NCBI GenBank assembly: GCA_944472155.2
Contig: OX235272.1
Coordinates: 12,508,354-12,572,353 of the forward strand
Direction of reading: 5' to 3'
Origin: Trichobilharzia szidati
Lineage: Eukaryota; Platyhelminthes; Trematoda; Strigeidida; Schistosomatidae
Length of the DNA stretch: 64,000 nucleotides
Shown: in pieces, positions 10,142 to 20,373 of the stretch
Numbering within the stretch: position 1 is the stretch's first letter
Layout of the letters: the number at the start of each line of letters is the position of its first letter
Program-made: the position numbers and the translations under genes
Notes under the pieces: generated by a model
The model's database searches: none
The model's input: only the letters and a program-made list of their open reading frames with translations
What the model was told of the DNA's origin: nothing

Positions 10142-11156
10142 AATCCAGGAATATAAGTTAGCTGTGATTGCAGCGTGAAGAGGAAAGAAGATGGGATGTT
10201 AAACACTAGTGTTTGCAGGAAACCCACACACTCAAACAGATATTTGGACTTCCGATCATCCCATCCTATGTCAGTGAAAATAGGATTGATGAAATGTTTA
10301 AATGACAGAGCACATAAACTAAGTAGTACCAAAGAAAATCTAAAACAGGAACTGATACACATAAAAGAAGCCTTGAAACTTAATAATTACCCGGATAAAT
10401 TAGTCAAGAAATATGTAAGGAAATGCAAAAATAAACTAAATAATGATAGTAGCGATAGTGACAATAACAATAATAATGATAACGATAATAATGATAATAA
10501 TAATAAGAGTGACAATAATAATAATATTAATGACGACACCAACAATAAGGAATGTAAATCATCAGTAGTAATTCCATACAAGGAAGGAACCTCGGAAACC
10601 ACCTTACGCAGAATTCTTAACAAGGCAGGAATAAAAGTGGCTGGGATTCAAATCACCCACAAACCCAATTAGAAACAAGCTTTGTCGGTTAAAGGATCAA
10701 TCCTGTGGAGCTGTTAAAACAAAACAATTTAGTTTATCTAATACGCTGCCTGCAATGATTGTCAGGTCAAATACATAGGTCAAAGTAGTAGAACAGGGGC
10801 AGTCAGACTAGCAGAATATAAAAACCTAGCAGAATCGAGATTGGTTGACCCGAATAAGATAAAAAATCTAGAGAATAGTTCAGCTATTCCACTCACTATA
10901 TGCAGTTACACACAACCATACTATAGCATCGATGAGATAAGATGTCAGTTTTAAAATCTAATGTCACAGGGTGGAGGGAGAGATTGATAACAGAAGCTCT
11001 GTCTATCGAATCAACTGAAGAGAGTACGTGTACTAGGAATGACCCAACACCTGTCCACCCAGATATCTGGAAAATTCCACTACCCCTACGACGACAAATA
11101 GGAGAGAACAAAGAAAACTATAAAACTCAATTTTCAAAGTCGTGTGATTATAATTG
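10142..11156 (+). pseudogene. PLE-C RT thumb, Asn/Asp-rich linker and GIY-YIG endonuclease relic
   Basis: The open part ending at 10,672 reads KRKEDGMLNTSVCRKPTHS and SDRAHKLSSTKENLKQE-like thumb motifs. It continues into a long run dominated by Asn and Asp (about 10,432-10,548, from AAT/GAT repeats), then SSVVIPYKEGTSETTLRRIL, the usual link to the nuclease. Shifted frames then give LVYLIPCNDCQVKYIGQSSR-like GIY-YIG sequence and the C-terminal TEALSIESTEEST, HPDIWKI. Several frameshifts; non-functional. Confidence 0.85.
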
Positions 11157-11161
11157 ATGGA

Positions 11162-11206
11162 ATGATTATGAATAATAAATTTTGTTCGAAACTGTGTCAT
11201 CCAGTA
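11162..11206 (+). ncRNA. Hammerhead-like motif at PLE-C 3' end (weak)
   Basis: AUUAUGA, then a near-palindromic stem II around AAUAAAUU, then UUCGAAAC, then GUGUC and AUCCAGU. The GAAA box and a UC cleavage-type dinucleotide are present, but box 1 differs from CUGANGA at two or more positions. The same arrangement recurs at 16,870, 28,801 (minus), 29,445 and 53,054 (minus), some with the shorter GAAACGUC. Confidence 0.35.
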
Positions 11207-11303
11207 AATAATACTGTTTTATCACTGTGTGATACATCTAATAGACAAACTAATATGGAATTACTTACTACCACAGTGCCCAAGTTTTACACATATATTA
11301 AAA

Positions 11304-11745
11304 TACACAACGTGTATTCTTTCATATCGATGCACAAAGATAATTGCGGACACGAATTTGATTGGAAAAATGTAGAAGTTTTAAGCAGAGGAAACACCAG
11401 AAATGCCAGGGAATTTCTAGAATTCAGGTGAATCATTGGTTAACAGAAATATTACTATAGATCAAATTTATCAACTATTAAAAAAATAATAAACCATATA
11501 ACATGAAAGTTCAAATTCCAAGTCAATAAAAAAGGATCAATACTCATGAACATTAAAAAAACAACCACGACAAAAGTTGTCAGGAGATACAGTTAGTTAT
11601 ATCATTCATGGAAAATTCAAATGATGAATTCAATTCATACTGAAACTTGCACTAAAACTGTTTGTTGTCTAGAAGGATGACGAAAGCTTCGCAGTTAAAC
11701 CAACCAGCTCAGATAACAATACGAAATAAAAAAATGTGTTGTTAC
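11304..11745 (+). mobile_element. PLE-D, strongly 5'-truncated
   Basis: Encodes in broken frames SISMHKDNCGHEFDWKNVEVLSRGNTRNAREFLE (end of the GIY-YIG region, 11,320-11,430), then a 3' UTR and a terminal segment with hammerhead features and CCAACCAGCTCAGATAACA, the same terminus as the PLE-D copies at 44.0 and 44.6 kb. Confidence 0.8.
11649..11694 (+). ncRNA. Hammerhead-like motif, PLE-D
   Basis: Stem II GUUGUCU / GGAUGAC (seven pairs with wobbles) closed by AGAA, then GAAA, then GCUUCGCAG giving helix III AGCU and a UU cleavage-type dinucleotide. Box 1 (ACUAAAA) is degenerate. Confidence 0.5.
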
Positions 11746-12059
11746 TGATTTTTTTTCATTCCGAGCAGAATATCGAAATTTAGCGGTATTTCTCTATGGT
11801 ACTTGGTTGTCTGCCATCGCTTTTAAATGACTCCACAAGATATTGTTCATTTGCTCAGTCAGGCACACGGGACTATCCGCCAGTAAACCACTCTTTGGAG
11901 TTCTGTTCCACATACTTTAGCCTGGAAAACTGGATGGTATCACCAGCTGTCGCATGATAATTGTGGCTCTTAGCCTGGCACACGAAATATTTGTCATAGG
12001 TAGCTAGCTGAGTTCAAGTGATGCAGGCTACACGACTATCCAGTAGCTTTCATCTACTC
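11746..12059. repeat. Unclassified repeat shared with 15.33-15.43 kb
   Basis: About 11,925-12,020 (TGGATGGTATCACCAGCTGTC..., TGTGGCTCTTAGCCTGGCACA) resembles 15,325-15,430 (AGCAGTATCATCAGCC..., TGTGGTTCATAGCCTGGAACA) in the same orientation. No coding frame is evident. Confidence 0.4.
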
Positions 12060-12312
12060 TTCGCGTGATATTCTCCATGTAACCCCTCTAAAAAGCTCAG
12101 TTTCTCGCTTTCCAATTCGGGTTCTACTCGACGGATTTACCTCTTGAATATCTCTCCTTGGCATATGTCGAATCCATCTCCATTTTTCTTTCTATATATT
12201 TGTTAGGTAATCGATTGTTGTTTGGTTCTATGCAAGAGTTTCTGATTGTTTATCCTTTCCGGTAGGCCGTCTGATATTCAGTATCTAGCGAAAACACATT
12301 AATTGAAGGAAA
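12060..12312 (-). mobile_element. Old RTE-B LINE fragment
   Basis: Although diverged, the order of segments (GTTCTACTCGA, CCAATCC-ATCTCCATTTTT, TATTTGTTAGG, TTCCGG-AGGCCGTCTGATATTCAGTAT) matches the C-terminal coding half of RTE-B1 as at 18.9-19.05 kb. Minus orientation. Confidence 0.6.
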
Positions 12313-12349
12313 ACACCGAAAATACCCATTGATTCATGAAGAAAATAAA

Positions 12350-12925
12350 AGACAGATTCAGCGAAGAAAATTTTCTTTATCGATGAAATCATCTTCAGAG
12401 GGTGTACAGTCGTATTTATACTAAAAAAATATATTGTGGTCTATTATTGAGTAATAGGGGGTGACGTTATTGATATGATTACTCAGAAGTGGCTTTAGAA
12501 GTGAAAATAAAAAGTTGTAAATTACGTCGTACTCAACGGAACAAAGATAGAAATTTGACAAGGTTAAAATAGCTATTGAGTCAGAATAAAGGTAGTTGAG
12601 TGTCAATTTAACAAATGTGAAAATGTACAAAAAGAGCACATGAGAGTGATAATAGTGAATTGATGCAAAAGCAAACTAAAATTAAGATTAAAAATACAAA
12701 AAAGAAAAGAAAAAATCAAAGTTTTTTACAGGGAACAACTAGTCAGAAGGTTAAGACCAAGGTAGAGTAAGAGACTGGACAAACTTTTTCTGTATACAGA
12801 GTTCAGGGTTGTATTGATGAATTGCCAGCACCTCCGCCATACATAAAAGCCGAAACCTGACGCCCTTTGTACCATCTGGCTTCACTTTGTAGATGATCTT
12901 GAAAGACGACTCTGGTGGAGTTGAC
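12350..12925 (-). mobile_element. PLE-G fragment, 3' end
   Basis: The minus strand reads FKIIYKVKPDGTKGVRFRLL, AEVLAIHQYNPELCIQKKFVQSL at 12,781-12,925, the C-terminal tail of a PLE endonuclease. The 3' UTR leads to a terminal CAGCGAAGAAAATTTTC segment like those of PLE-B and 24.37 kb. Confidence 0.75.
12357..12401 (-). ncRNA. Hammerhead-like motif at PLE-G end
   Basis: Minus strand: CUGAAGA (good box 1), a short UGA/UCA stem, then GAUA in place of GAAA, then a perfect AAGAAAAUUUUCUU hairpin arm and C-GCUG. The box 2 substitution makes activity doubtful. Confidence 0.4.
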
Positions 12926-13092
12926 AACTAACTAACACATAGGTGACTTACTAATAATATGTAAAATGTTTTTTGACCGTAGTATGTTCTAGAAAACTTT
13001 TGCTCATATATCTAATAACCTTTTGGATCACTCGACTAAACAAATACTATAAGTATAAAACTTCGGCACTGTGGTGGTAGAGCATAACTCCA

Positions 13093-13204
13093 TTATGGAT
13101 AAGATTTTATTTTGATAAATCACACAGTGGTGTTATACAGTAATATTAACTGATATTGCTGTATAACACTGTGTGACTTTTATCAAAATAAAATCTTATC
13201 CATA
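13093..13204. repeat. 112-bp foldback palindrome flanked by TA
   Basis: Arms of about 54 bases (starting TTATGGATAAGATTTTATTT and its complement ending AAATAAAATCTTATCCATAA) fold with only a 3-base centre, one small bulge and one GT insertion. Both ends are TA, so a foldback MITE of the Tc1/mariner type is possible. No coding content. Confidence 0.6.
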
Positions 13205-13424
13205 AACTAATACTATGATTAGTATTAGAAGTCTTTTTTCCTAGGCACTTGACCACCGTAGTACATGCTTTTGTATTAGACTAGGAATCACCCATCTATG
13301 TTTGATAACCTATGAAACCACCTGACTGAGATTTAAACGTCAGACCCCGTTTTAAAGTTAAACGTTTAAGACAATGAGCTAAGGAAAAAACACATTATGA
13401 GTAATCGTTTGCTAGTTATCCTTA

Positions 13425-13437
13425 TATATATATATAC

Positions 13438-13470
<33 letters not shown>

Positions 13471-13475
13471 TACCA
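13425..13475. repeat. AT dinucleotide microsatellite
   Basis: Runs of TATATA interrupted by CATA and GTA. Comparable runs occur at 15,055-15,085, 40,285-40,303 and 40,420-40,462. Confidence 0.9.
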
Positions 13476-13682
13476 ATCAGGCGATTAGAAATCAGCTATA
13501 CTCGGAATAGATTTTTCATCATCTAGGCTATTAGTTAGACATTATGCGAGGGCTGATAATACTACTCCGGCTGGAGTAGGTGGCGGTGACTTCAGGGAAC
13601 CGGGGAAACACTGATTACAAGTCGAACACTAGAGGTGACTTTCCGTTATCTCTACTTCTAGTTATTCCTACGCTACACTTTG

Positions 13683-14612
13683 TCTCCTATTATTATTACC
13701 ATTATTATTATTGTTTCCTTTAATTGCTAGAGGAACATACGTCTCCATTGCGTTCGGTTCTCTGCTAGAGTCTTCATCTGGCTCCAAGTCTGCCCACACG
13801 CTTTCATCTCCTCTTCACATGACCTCCTCCAAGTCACCCACACTCGCACTGACGACCAACTCGCCAATTCCCTTTCAGGTTCCACTCGAGCAATGGCTTG
13901 TCTAGTGATGTCACTTGATGGTTTGTTTCCTCAGAGTATGGCCAGCCAATCCATCTCCATTTCTTCCTGCCTGCCTATTTGTTTCACAATCGGTTCCTGC
14001 TGTGTTGGTTCGCTCATTGCCAGAGATCTGTGTTGCTGATCTTCTCTGGCCGGCCATCTGATCTTGAGTGGTATTGAGCGAACACAACTGTTAATGAAGG
14101 TCTGTAGTTTGCTTGAAATGCTCTTTATGACGTGCAGTGCAAGTCTCTGACCCATATAGTGGGTAGCACTGACTTCACATTGGAGTTGAAAATCCGGATC
14201 TTATTTTTGATGCTGAGTAGGGCTGTTGACCTCCTGCACACAGACTTGAGAGTAATGAAAGCTTGTCTTGCTTTTCCGATTCTTGCTTTGATATCCTTGT
14301 CAGTTCCGTGGGCCTGTAGTTGGAACGATGCTTCCCAGGTATGTGGGTGGGTAAAGGAGGCTGTTTCTTTCAGGTTCCTCCCATTTATGCTGGCTGATTG
14401 TTGTCTGTCGTTGTTGTTGCTGTTGGTGGTGTTGGCCAGGAATCTTCATCACCTCTGTTTTCTCTATGTTCACCTGAACTCCTTCCTATCTTCTCTGTAT
14501 GCTTGTTCTGCCAACTTGTTGCTTTTCGCTTGCATATCTTCCAGTTTGTGGGAAATCAGACAAATATCGCATCGGTGAAATCCAGATCCTCCAAGTATTT
14601 TGTGTGAGTCCA
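13683..14612 (-). mobile_element. RTE-B2 LINE, C-terminal half
   Basis: The 3' end lies on the left (ATTATTATTGTTTCCTTTAATT, complement of the TNN tail). Going minus-wise back from it are the region for WRWIGH-type sequence, a Gln/Asn linker with CAACAACAACA, and, at 14,560-14,605, a DLDFTDA relic of the catalytic motif. Truncated just upstream of that motif. Same subfamily as 20.4-21.3 kb. Confidence 0.82.
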
Positions 14613-15462
14613 TTTTTCTCCTGTACTTCTAATATTCTTAGAGCTTAAACCGTGTTCATCTATATGGGAGGTAATTAACTGTTAACTGAGTTATTTGTTA
14701 ACTATAAGAAGACTAATTGTGAAGGCAGAAAGGCAGACAAAAAGGAAATAGAAGAGGCTAGATTGGCTTTGTATTTATATATATTTGAATGATTAATTCA
14801 TCATATGAAATTACTGAGATAATTACAAGTCGTCTGTTTGTATATTCCACTGTTAAAAATTACAAAACAATAGATTGGATAACTTATTCCCCATTTTAGT
14901 AGTAGTAGCAGCAGCAAACCATTTTGATGTCCAGAATTATTTTTATGTGAATTCACTAGGGAATTTTGAAATTTTAATTTAATTTCATTTTTATATAGGA
15001 GAAAAGAAGAGTGGTTATCAGTTTAGAGAAGAAGAGTAAAAACAAATGAATTCATATATACATATATATATATATATACATATATTTGTTCAATGAATAA
15101 CAAATGTTTCAAGTTTCTAGTTGGTTAAAACTTATGCCTTAGTCATTGATAATACTTCCTATTGATGATGGTAATTAGAGAACTCAAGTGACCATTTTTT
15201 TATGTATTTCAGCGATTTACTTTCAAAAGTGGCTTTTATTTGTGTGTGTGTTTGGCTCATTGGCTTTACCACACAACTTTCAACTAGAAGGTTTGGACTT
15301 CAATTTCGCCTCCATCTACTTCATCCTGAAAAGCTCAGCAGTATCATCAGCCTTTGCACACAATAAATGTGGTTCATAGCCTGGAACAGGAGAGAGACAT
15401 ATCTCAGGATCTCAGTTCAAAGAAGAAGCCTGATGTTTTACCTAGTCCGAGCTTGAATAAAC
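14613..15462. other. AT-rich stretch with a microsatellite
   Basis: Holds a TA/CATA run at 15,050-15,085 and the unclassified repeat at 15,325-15,430 mentioned under 11,746. No protein-like frame was found. Confidence 0.5.
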
Positions 15463-16216
15463 TAATATCCGACAACAACAGCAGCAAAGTCCACCACCAA
15501 TCACCATCAACGGGAGGGATTTGAAAGAGGTTACTTCACTCACTTATCCAGCGAGCATTGTCTCAACTACAGGCAGGTGCAACGGACGAGGATGTCAAAT
15601 CAAGAATCAGGAAGGCGAGAAACACATTCATCAACCTGAAACCAATCTGGAAATCTTCCGCTGTCACTCAACCCAGCCAGCATCAACAACAAAGTGATTC
15701 GGATTTTCAATACAAACGTCAGTCAAGTCAGTCAGTTCTTCTATACGGATGGATCAGAAACTTAGCGGCGGGTCACAAAGAATGAGTATTTCCAACAGCC
15801 TGTTGCACACCTTTATCAACAAGTAACTGTCTTCGCTGGCTCTATACTGAAGATCAGATGGCCGCCGGAAAGAACAAGAACCAACAAGAAACAAACTATG
15901 GGAAGAAACAAACGAAACAAGAAGCAATCGCCCAACAAATATGCAGGAGAAAGTGGAGATGGATTGGACACTCACTGGCTGATGAGGCCACTCGCTTGGT
16001 GATATCGCGTGTCAGGCTCGCCATAGCTCGAGTGGAAGCCGAAAGGGAAGCGGCGAGTGTGACGTCGAAGTGTGACATGGAGTAGATCGTGTGAAGAGAA
16101 GTTGAAACAGTATAGACTGACATGGATGGAGGTGAATAGTATAGTAGAAGACAGAAGCAAGTGGAGACGTGTAGTTGAAACCCTATGTTCCACTAGGAAT
16201 CCAAGGGAACAATAAT
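15463..16216 (+). mobile_element. RTE-B1 LINE, C-terminal part
   Basis: Starts within the Gln-rich linker (CAACAACAGCAGC) and runs to the AATAATAATAATA tail at 16,213. Frames at 15,558-15,785 (RIRKARNTFINLKPIWKSSAVT) and 15,858-16,085 (ICRRKWRWIGHSLADEATR) preserve the RTE C-terminal signature; both are interrupted. Nearly the same sequence lies inverted at 18.7-19.3 and 37.7-38.4 kb. Confidence 0.85.
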
Positions 16217-16221
16217 AATAA

Positions 16222-16432
16222 TACCCGACTATTTTTTAGAATACACACATTGTTCCAATCGATATTGTGGTTTTTGTCCGATGCATGTGCAGCTATCGAT
16301 GAATTTTTTTCAAGATTCTTGTAAGCATATGTTCTAGTTGGTTGACCTTTGGTTAGGCCTTTATGTTCATTCACTCTTATTTTGAGTGATCTGGACACTT
16401 GCCCCACATATTTATTCGGACAATTAAACAAA
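16222..16432 (-). mobile_element. PLE-E endonuclease fragment
   Basis: The minus frame reads CPNKYVGQVSRSLKIRVNEHK, then NLEKNSSIAAHASDKNHNIDWNNVCIL, a GIY-YIG domain (YVGQ with the following Arg and the E-H-K) typical of PLE. It meets a plus-strand PLE-C copy head to head at about 16,428, where ACAATTAAACAAAACAATTTAG could belong to either. Confidence 0.8.
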
Positions 16433-17015
16433 ACAATTTAGTTTATCTAATACCCTGTCTCCAATGGTTGTCAGGTAAAATACTTAGGTCAAACTAGTAG
16501 AACAGGGGCAGTCAGACTAGCCGAAAATAAAAACCCAGCAGCAAAATATAGATTGGTTGACTCAAATAAGATAAGAAATCTAGAGAATAGTTCAGCTATT
16601 CCACTCATTGCATGCAGTTACACACAACCATACAGTAGCATCGATGGGATAAGATGACAGTTTTAAAATCTAATGTCACGGAGTGGAGGGAGAGATTGAT
16701 GTCAACAGAAGCTTTGTTTATCGAATCAAGTGAAGAGAGTAGGTGTAATAGGAATGATTCAACACCTGTCCACCCAGATATCTGGAAAACTCTACTACCC
16801 CAACGACGACGAATTGGAGAAGACAAAGAAAACTATAAAACTCAAGTTTTAAAGTCGTGTGATTATAATTGATGAAATGATTATGAACAATAAATTTTGT
16901 TCGAAACGTTATCCAGTAAATAATACTGTTTCACTGACTGTGTGATATATGTAATAAACAAACTAATATGGAATTACTTACTACCACAGTGCCCAAGTTT
17001 TAAACATATATTAAT
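16428..17015 (+). mobile_element. PLE-C, GIY-YIG and 3' end
   Basis: Starts at the codons for NNLVYLIPC and carries frame-broken GIY-YIG and the C-terminal frame 16,654-16,872 (SNVTEWRERLMSTEALFIESSEES...HPDIWKTLLPQRRRIGEDKENYK). It ends with the 3' segment AATAAATTTTGTTCGAAACGTT and AACATATATTAAT. Confidence 0.82.
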
Positions 17016-17329
17016 ATTTTATCCTATTCGAAAAGTTTTCAGCAGTAAGCACACCTAACCCCTTTCTTCACCAAACAAAACGACTAGACAAACCACACTA
17101 GTCACTGACCAGTATCCAATCAAAATAACCTCCTTCTATCTTTAGTTTACTTTTGATATGTGAAATTATAATAAAAAAACAAATGAGAAACCTTTAACCT
17201 TGTCCATACTGATACAGGTTATAGCCGAATACCTAAGTAAGTCATAGTGCTGTAGAATACTGAGAAGGAATACTGAAATGTTTGTTGAAAGAGTATTTTG
17301 AAGACGAAGATATTTTCTATTTAATTGGT

Positions 17330-17480
17330 GGATAGTGGCTAGCAGTGGAATCCAGGATGCGCATTTTGTCCTATTTGAGACTCGTCATCTGGATGTAAAA
17401 AAGGGAATTCGAGGACCGATTATGAGCACAACAAATGAGTACCAAAATGTCATCAACGCATAAATAATACTGAATCACTT
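17330..17480 (-). mobile_element. Sm-alpha-type SINE remnant
   Basis: Minus strand: a B-box-like GGTCCTCGAATTCCC (about 17,406-17,420), then ACATCC and the hammerhead (separate entry), then TGGATTCCACTGCTAGCCACTATC, the characteristic downstream sequence of schistosome Sm-alpha repeats. Its 5' extent is unclear. Confidence 0.75.
17347..17396 (-). ncRNA. Hammerhead ribozyme, Sm-alpha type, mutated core
   Basis: Helix I AUCCAG/CUGGAU is perfect, stem II GUCU/GGAC has a wobble, and helix III AUGCGCAU is self-complementary. Box 1 reads AUGACGA (C3 to A) and box 2 reads AAAA instead of GAAA; both are expected to abolish cleavage. Confidence 0.8.
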
Positions 17481-17836
17481 TATGTTTTTATTAAATAAAA
17501 TTATTCTTTTAACAAAAAAATATTTTGTAACATAATTAATTCTACAACATAGTTAATATATTTAGACACCCAAAAGACTCGAATGAACCAATGATTTTGC
17601 AATCAATAACAACAGTAAAAAGTAAATTTCACCTGCAAAGTCAACCCTAACCTTCCATGAACGTAATCTCCTAATCTATCCCAAACCAACCCTAATCTGT
17701 CCCTAGCCTAAACCTAACCTCAGTATTTCCCTAACTTAAAGCCAATCAGATATCCTGCTTAATTTCATTACACTCCACCCAACACTTTTTCCGTGAATGC
17801 AGGGTTATTTACCTGCTTTCACCAACTTGCTCTAGT

Positions 17837-18069
17837 GCGGTCGTGGCACAGCGGTAGAATGCTTGCTAACCATGCATGTAGTTTGGGGTTCGATCCCCAG
17901 CCACAGACGCACTCCCTTACCTAGCTAAGCCAGTATTAACACTGGTAAAGAGGGAAGGTTGCTAGCAACCCCATCCCGTAAAAACAAAAATACCACTGCT
18001 ACAGAAACTTCAAGCCTCTAGCTTGAAGGTGCCCAATGTTCCACTGGGAATTTTTAAGAAAAAAAAAGA
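17837..18069 (+). mobile_element. tRNA-derived SINE-1, well preserved
   Basis: A-box-like TGGCACAGCGGTAGAATGC, B-box GGTTCGATCCCC (17,887-17,898), a middle part with GGGAAGGTTGCTAGCAACCCC, the CTTCAAGCCTCTAGCTTGAAG hairpin and a 3' end ATGTTCCACTGGGAA followed by A-rich sequence. This is the reference copy for the family in this window. Confidence 0.85.
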
Positions 18070-18660
18070 AACCGCCTTGCTCTAGCTAGACGTTCCAATG
18101 TCATTACTACTTTCGCGCCTTTTTCGGTGTCTAAAGTTTAACCTCGTCAATTCTACAGTCGATTAAGATAAATTTCGAAAAGCAAACTATTGAAGGAGAA
18201 CAGTAAATATTTTCCAGCTGACATAAAAATATTGCAAAATAAAAATTAATTGCATCTATTAAAATATCCATATGTACAATGATTAATGATTATTTACCGT
18301 GTTCAATATTCGTTATTTTAAATATATTCAAGTCATGAATTTGTTTTAACTTATCGAAGGTATGCACATTGTATTTTATTTAAATTTTGCTTATATTTTC
18401 TCCATAGATGAGAAAATTTTAGTTTATTTTCATTTTTTAACAGATGATGAAAATGGCGGCGGGTGAAAAAAATAATTGAACTTTTTTAAGTTTCAGTACT
18501 AGTTTTTTGCGAAAATTCTATATATATATATTATTATTATCGGTGATATTCTGGGAAAATTTTTTTGTTATGATAAATTTTAATGGGTTTATTATATTCC
18601 ATTAACTCTTCCTTTTATGGTCTATTCTACAATAAGATGGAATTCTACTTGTCTGCATTA
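18070..18660. other. No recognisable gene or repeat
   Basis: Very AT-rich, with a short TATATATA-TTATTATTA run near 18,520-18,540. No coding frame of note. Confidence 0.5.
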
Positions 18661-19867
18661 TTATTATTATTGTTCCCTTGGGTTCCCAGTGGAACATAGG
18701 GCTTCAACTACACGTCTCCACTTGCTTCTGTCTTCTGCTGTACTTTTCACCTGCATCCATGTTAGTCCATACTGTTTCAACTCCTCTTCACACGATCTCC
18801 TCCATGTCACCCTTGCACTGACGTCACACTCGCCGCCGCTTCCCTTTCGGGTTCCACTCGAGCTATGGCCTGACGCGCGATGTCACCCAGCGAGTGGCCT
18901 CCTCAGCGAGTGAGTGTCCAATCCATCTCCACTTTCTCCTGCATATTTGTTGGGCGATTGCTTCTTGTTTCGTTTGTTTCTTCCCATAGTTTGTTTCTTG
19001 TTGGTTCTTGTTCTTTCCGGCGGCCATCTGATCTTCAGTATAGAGCCAGCGAAGACAGTTAGTTGTTGATAAAGGTGTGCAACAGGCTGTTGGAAATACT
19101 CATTCTTTGTGACCCGCCGCTAAGTTTCTGATCCATCCGTATAGAAGAACTGACTGACTTGACTGACGTTTGTATTGAAAATCCGAATCATTTGTTGTTG
19201 ATGCTGGCTGGGTTGAGTGACAGCGGAAGATTTCCAGATTGGTTTCAGGTTGATGAATGTGTTTCTCGCCTTCCCGATTCTCGATTTGACATCCTCGTCC
19301 GTTCCACCTGCCTGTAGTTGAGACAATGCTCCCTAGATAAGTGAGTGAATGAAGTAACCTCTTTCAAATCCCTCCCGTTGATGGTGATTGGCGCTGGATG
19401 TTGCTGCTACTGTTGTTGTTGGTTGGTTGGTTATTTTCATAACCTCCGTCTTGTCTATGTTCACCTGGAGTCAGTCCTGTCTTCTCTAGCTGCTTCTTCG
19501 ACCAGTTTGTCGGTTTTCGCTTGTAAGTCTTCGATTTTGTGTGACATCAAACATAAATCATCCACGCGCGAAATCCAGGTCTTCTAGGTTCTTCACGTCG
19601 GTCCAGGATATCCCTGTCTTCTCGTTTCCCACTGTCTGACGCATAATCCAGTCCACCACAATTAGGAATATCATTGGTGATAATAAGCACCCTTGTCTGA
19701 CTCCTGTGTTTACTCCAAACGCCTGGCTGAGTTTTCCGTTGTGGATCACTTGACATGTGCCGTTGTCGTACAGCTGTTGAATAAGGTTGATGAATATTTG
19801 GGTTATGCCGTAGTACTCGAGTAGTTTCCAAATTACTTCGCGGTCAACGCTGTCGAAGGCCTACTTG
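18661..19867 (-). mobile_element. RTE-B1 LINE, RT palm to 3' end
   Basis: The 3' tail is at the left (TTATTATTATTATTGTTCCCTTGGG). The minus strand then carries, from right to left, motif A onset (complement of GTCGAAGGCC at 19,850), NGTCQVIHNGKLSQAF, VNTGVRQGCLLSPMIFLIVVDWIM intact in 19,749-19,558, and the 4-base insertion next to the catalytic Asp-Asp (about 19,555-19,570). The C-terminal half is frame-broken. Truncated 5' at motif A. Confidence 0.87.
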
Positions 19868-19934
19868 TCTGTATTTGATTTAAATTTTACATTGATAGAA
19901 AAATAACGAAACTATACCTGTTGTTGTCCGGATT

Positions 19935-20220
19935 CGATTATTATTATTATTGCCATGATCATTATTTAACCCCTTCGGGTTCCGAGTGAAATATACAGCT
20001 TCATGCTGTAAATTTGCTACATCGGTGATATTGGTTTTACGGGTGGGACTACACACGTTTTGCATGTCCACTCTGCCCTGTTTTTCAGGGTTACTACTAC
20101 TAGCTGAGCAAGACTTATGAATGTGTTGGTTGGCTAGGGGAGAGAAGCTAGGCCGCTGGTGTGGCTGGCGAGCATCCTACCATTGAGCCTACCATCGACA
20201 CACTGGACAATTGTTATTCG
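19935..20220 (-). mobile_element. SINE-like element, diverged
   Basis: The left end TTATTATTATTGCC...CCCCTTCGGGTTCCGAGTGAAATATACAGCTTCATGCTGTAAA is laid out like the SINE-1 3' end (hairpin then TTCC-box), and the right part has tRNA-like GCATCCTACCATTGAGCC. Boundaries are approximate. Confidence 0.45.
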
Positions 20221-20373
20221 TGCCATTAATATTACTTTTCGACTGAAATTTGTACTAAATAGGCAGAGAAAGCGTCAGGTTTGTCAGTATGTACATCTCA
20301 GGTGTAAACATTATTGTACTTGTTCGTGTGAAATGTATTTTCCGTGTTGTATTTCAATTACTACTACGGGGTG

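Larger units (their letters stand above)
10142..11303 (+). mobile_element. PLE-C, 5'-truncated
   Basis: Contains thumb, low-complexity linker and GIY-YIG coding remnants, followed by the family's 3' segment with AATAAATTTTGTTCGAAAC (about 11,173-11,192) and the end ACACATATATTAA. The same 3' segment closes the copies at 16.9, 29.45 and (minus) 53.1 kb. At 11,303 it abuts a PLE-D fragment. Confidence 0.85.

Noticed and set aside
17640..17770. CCCTAA/CCTAA-like motifs suggesting a telomeric repeat
   Set aside because: The motifs (AACCCTAACC, ACCCTAATCTG, CCTAAACCTAACC) are irregularly spaced and not tandem hexamers, so an interstitial telomere is not supported.
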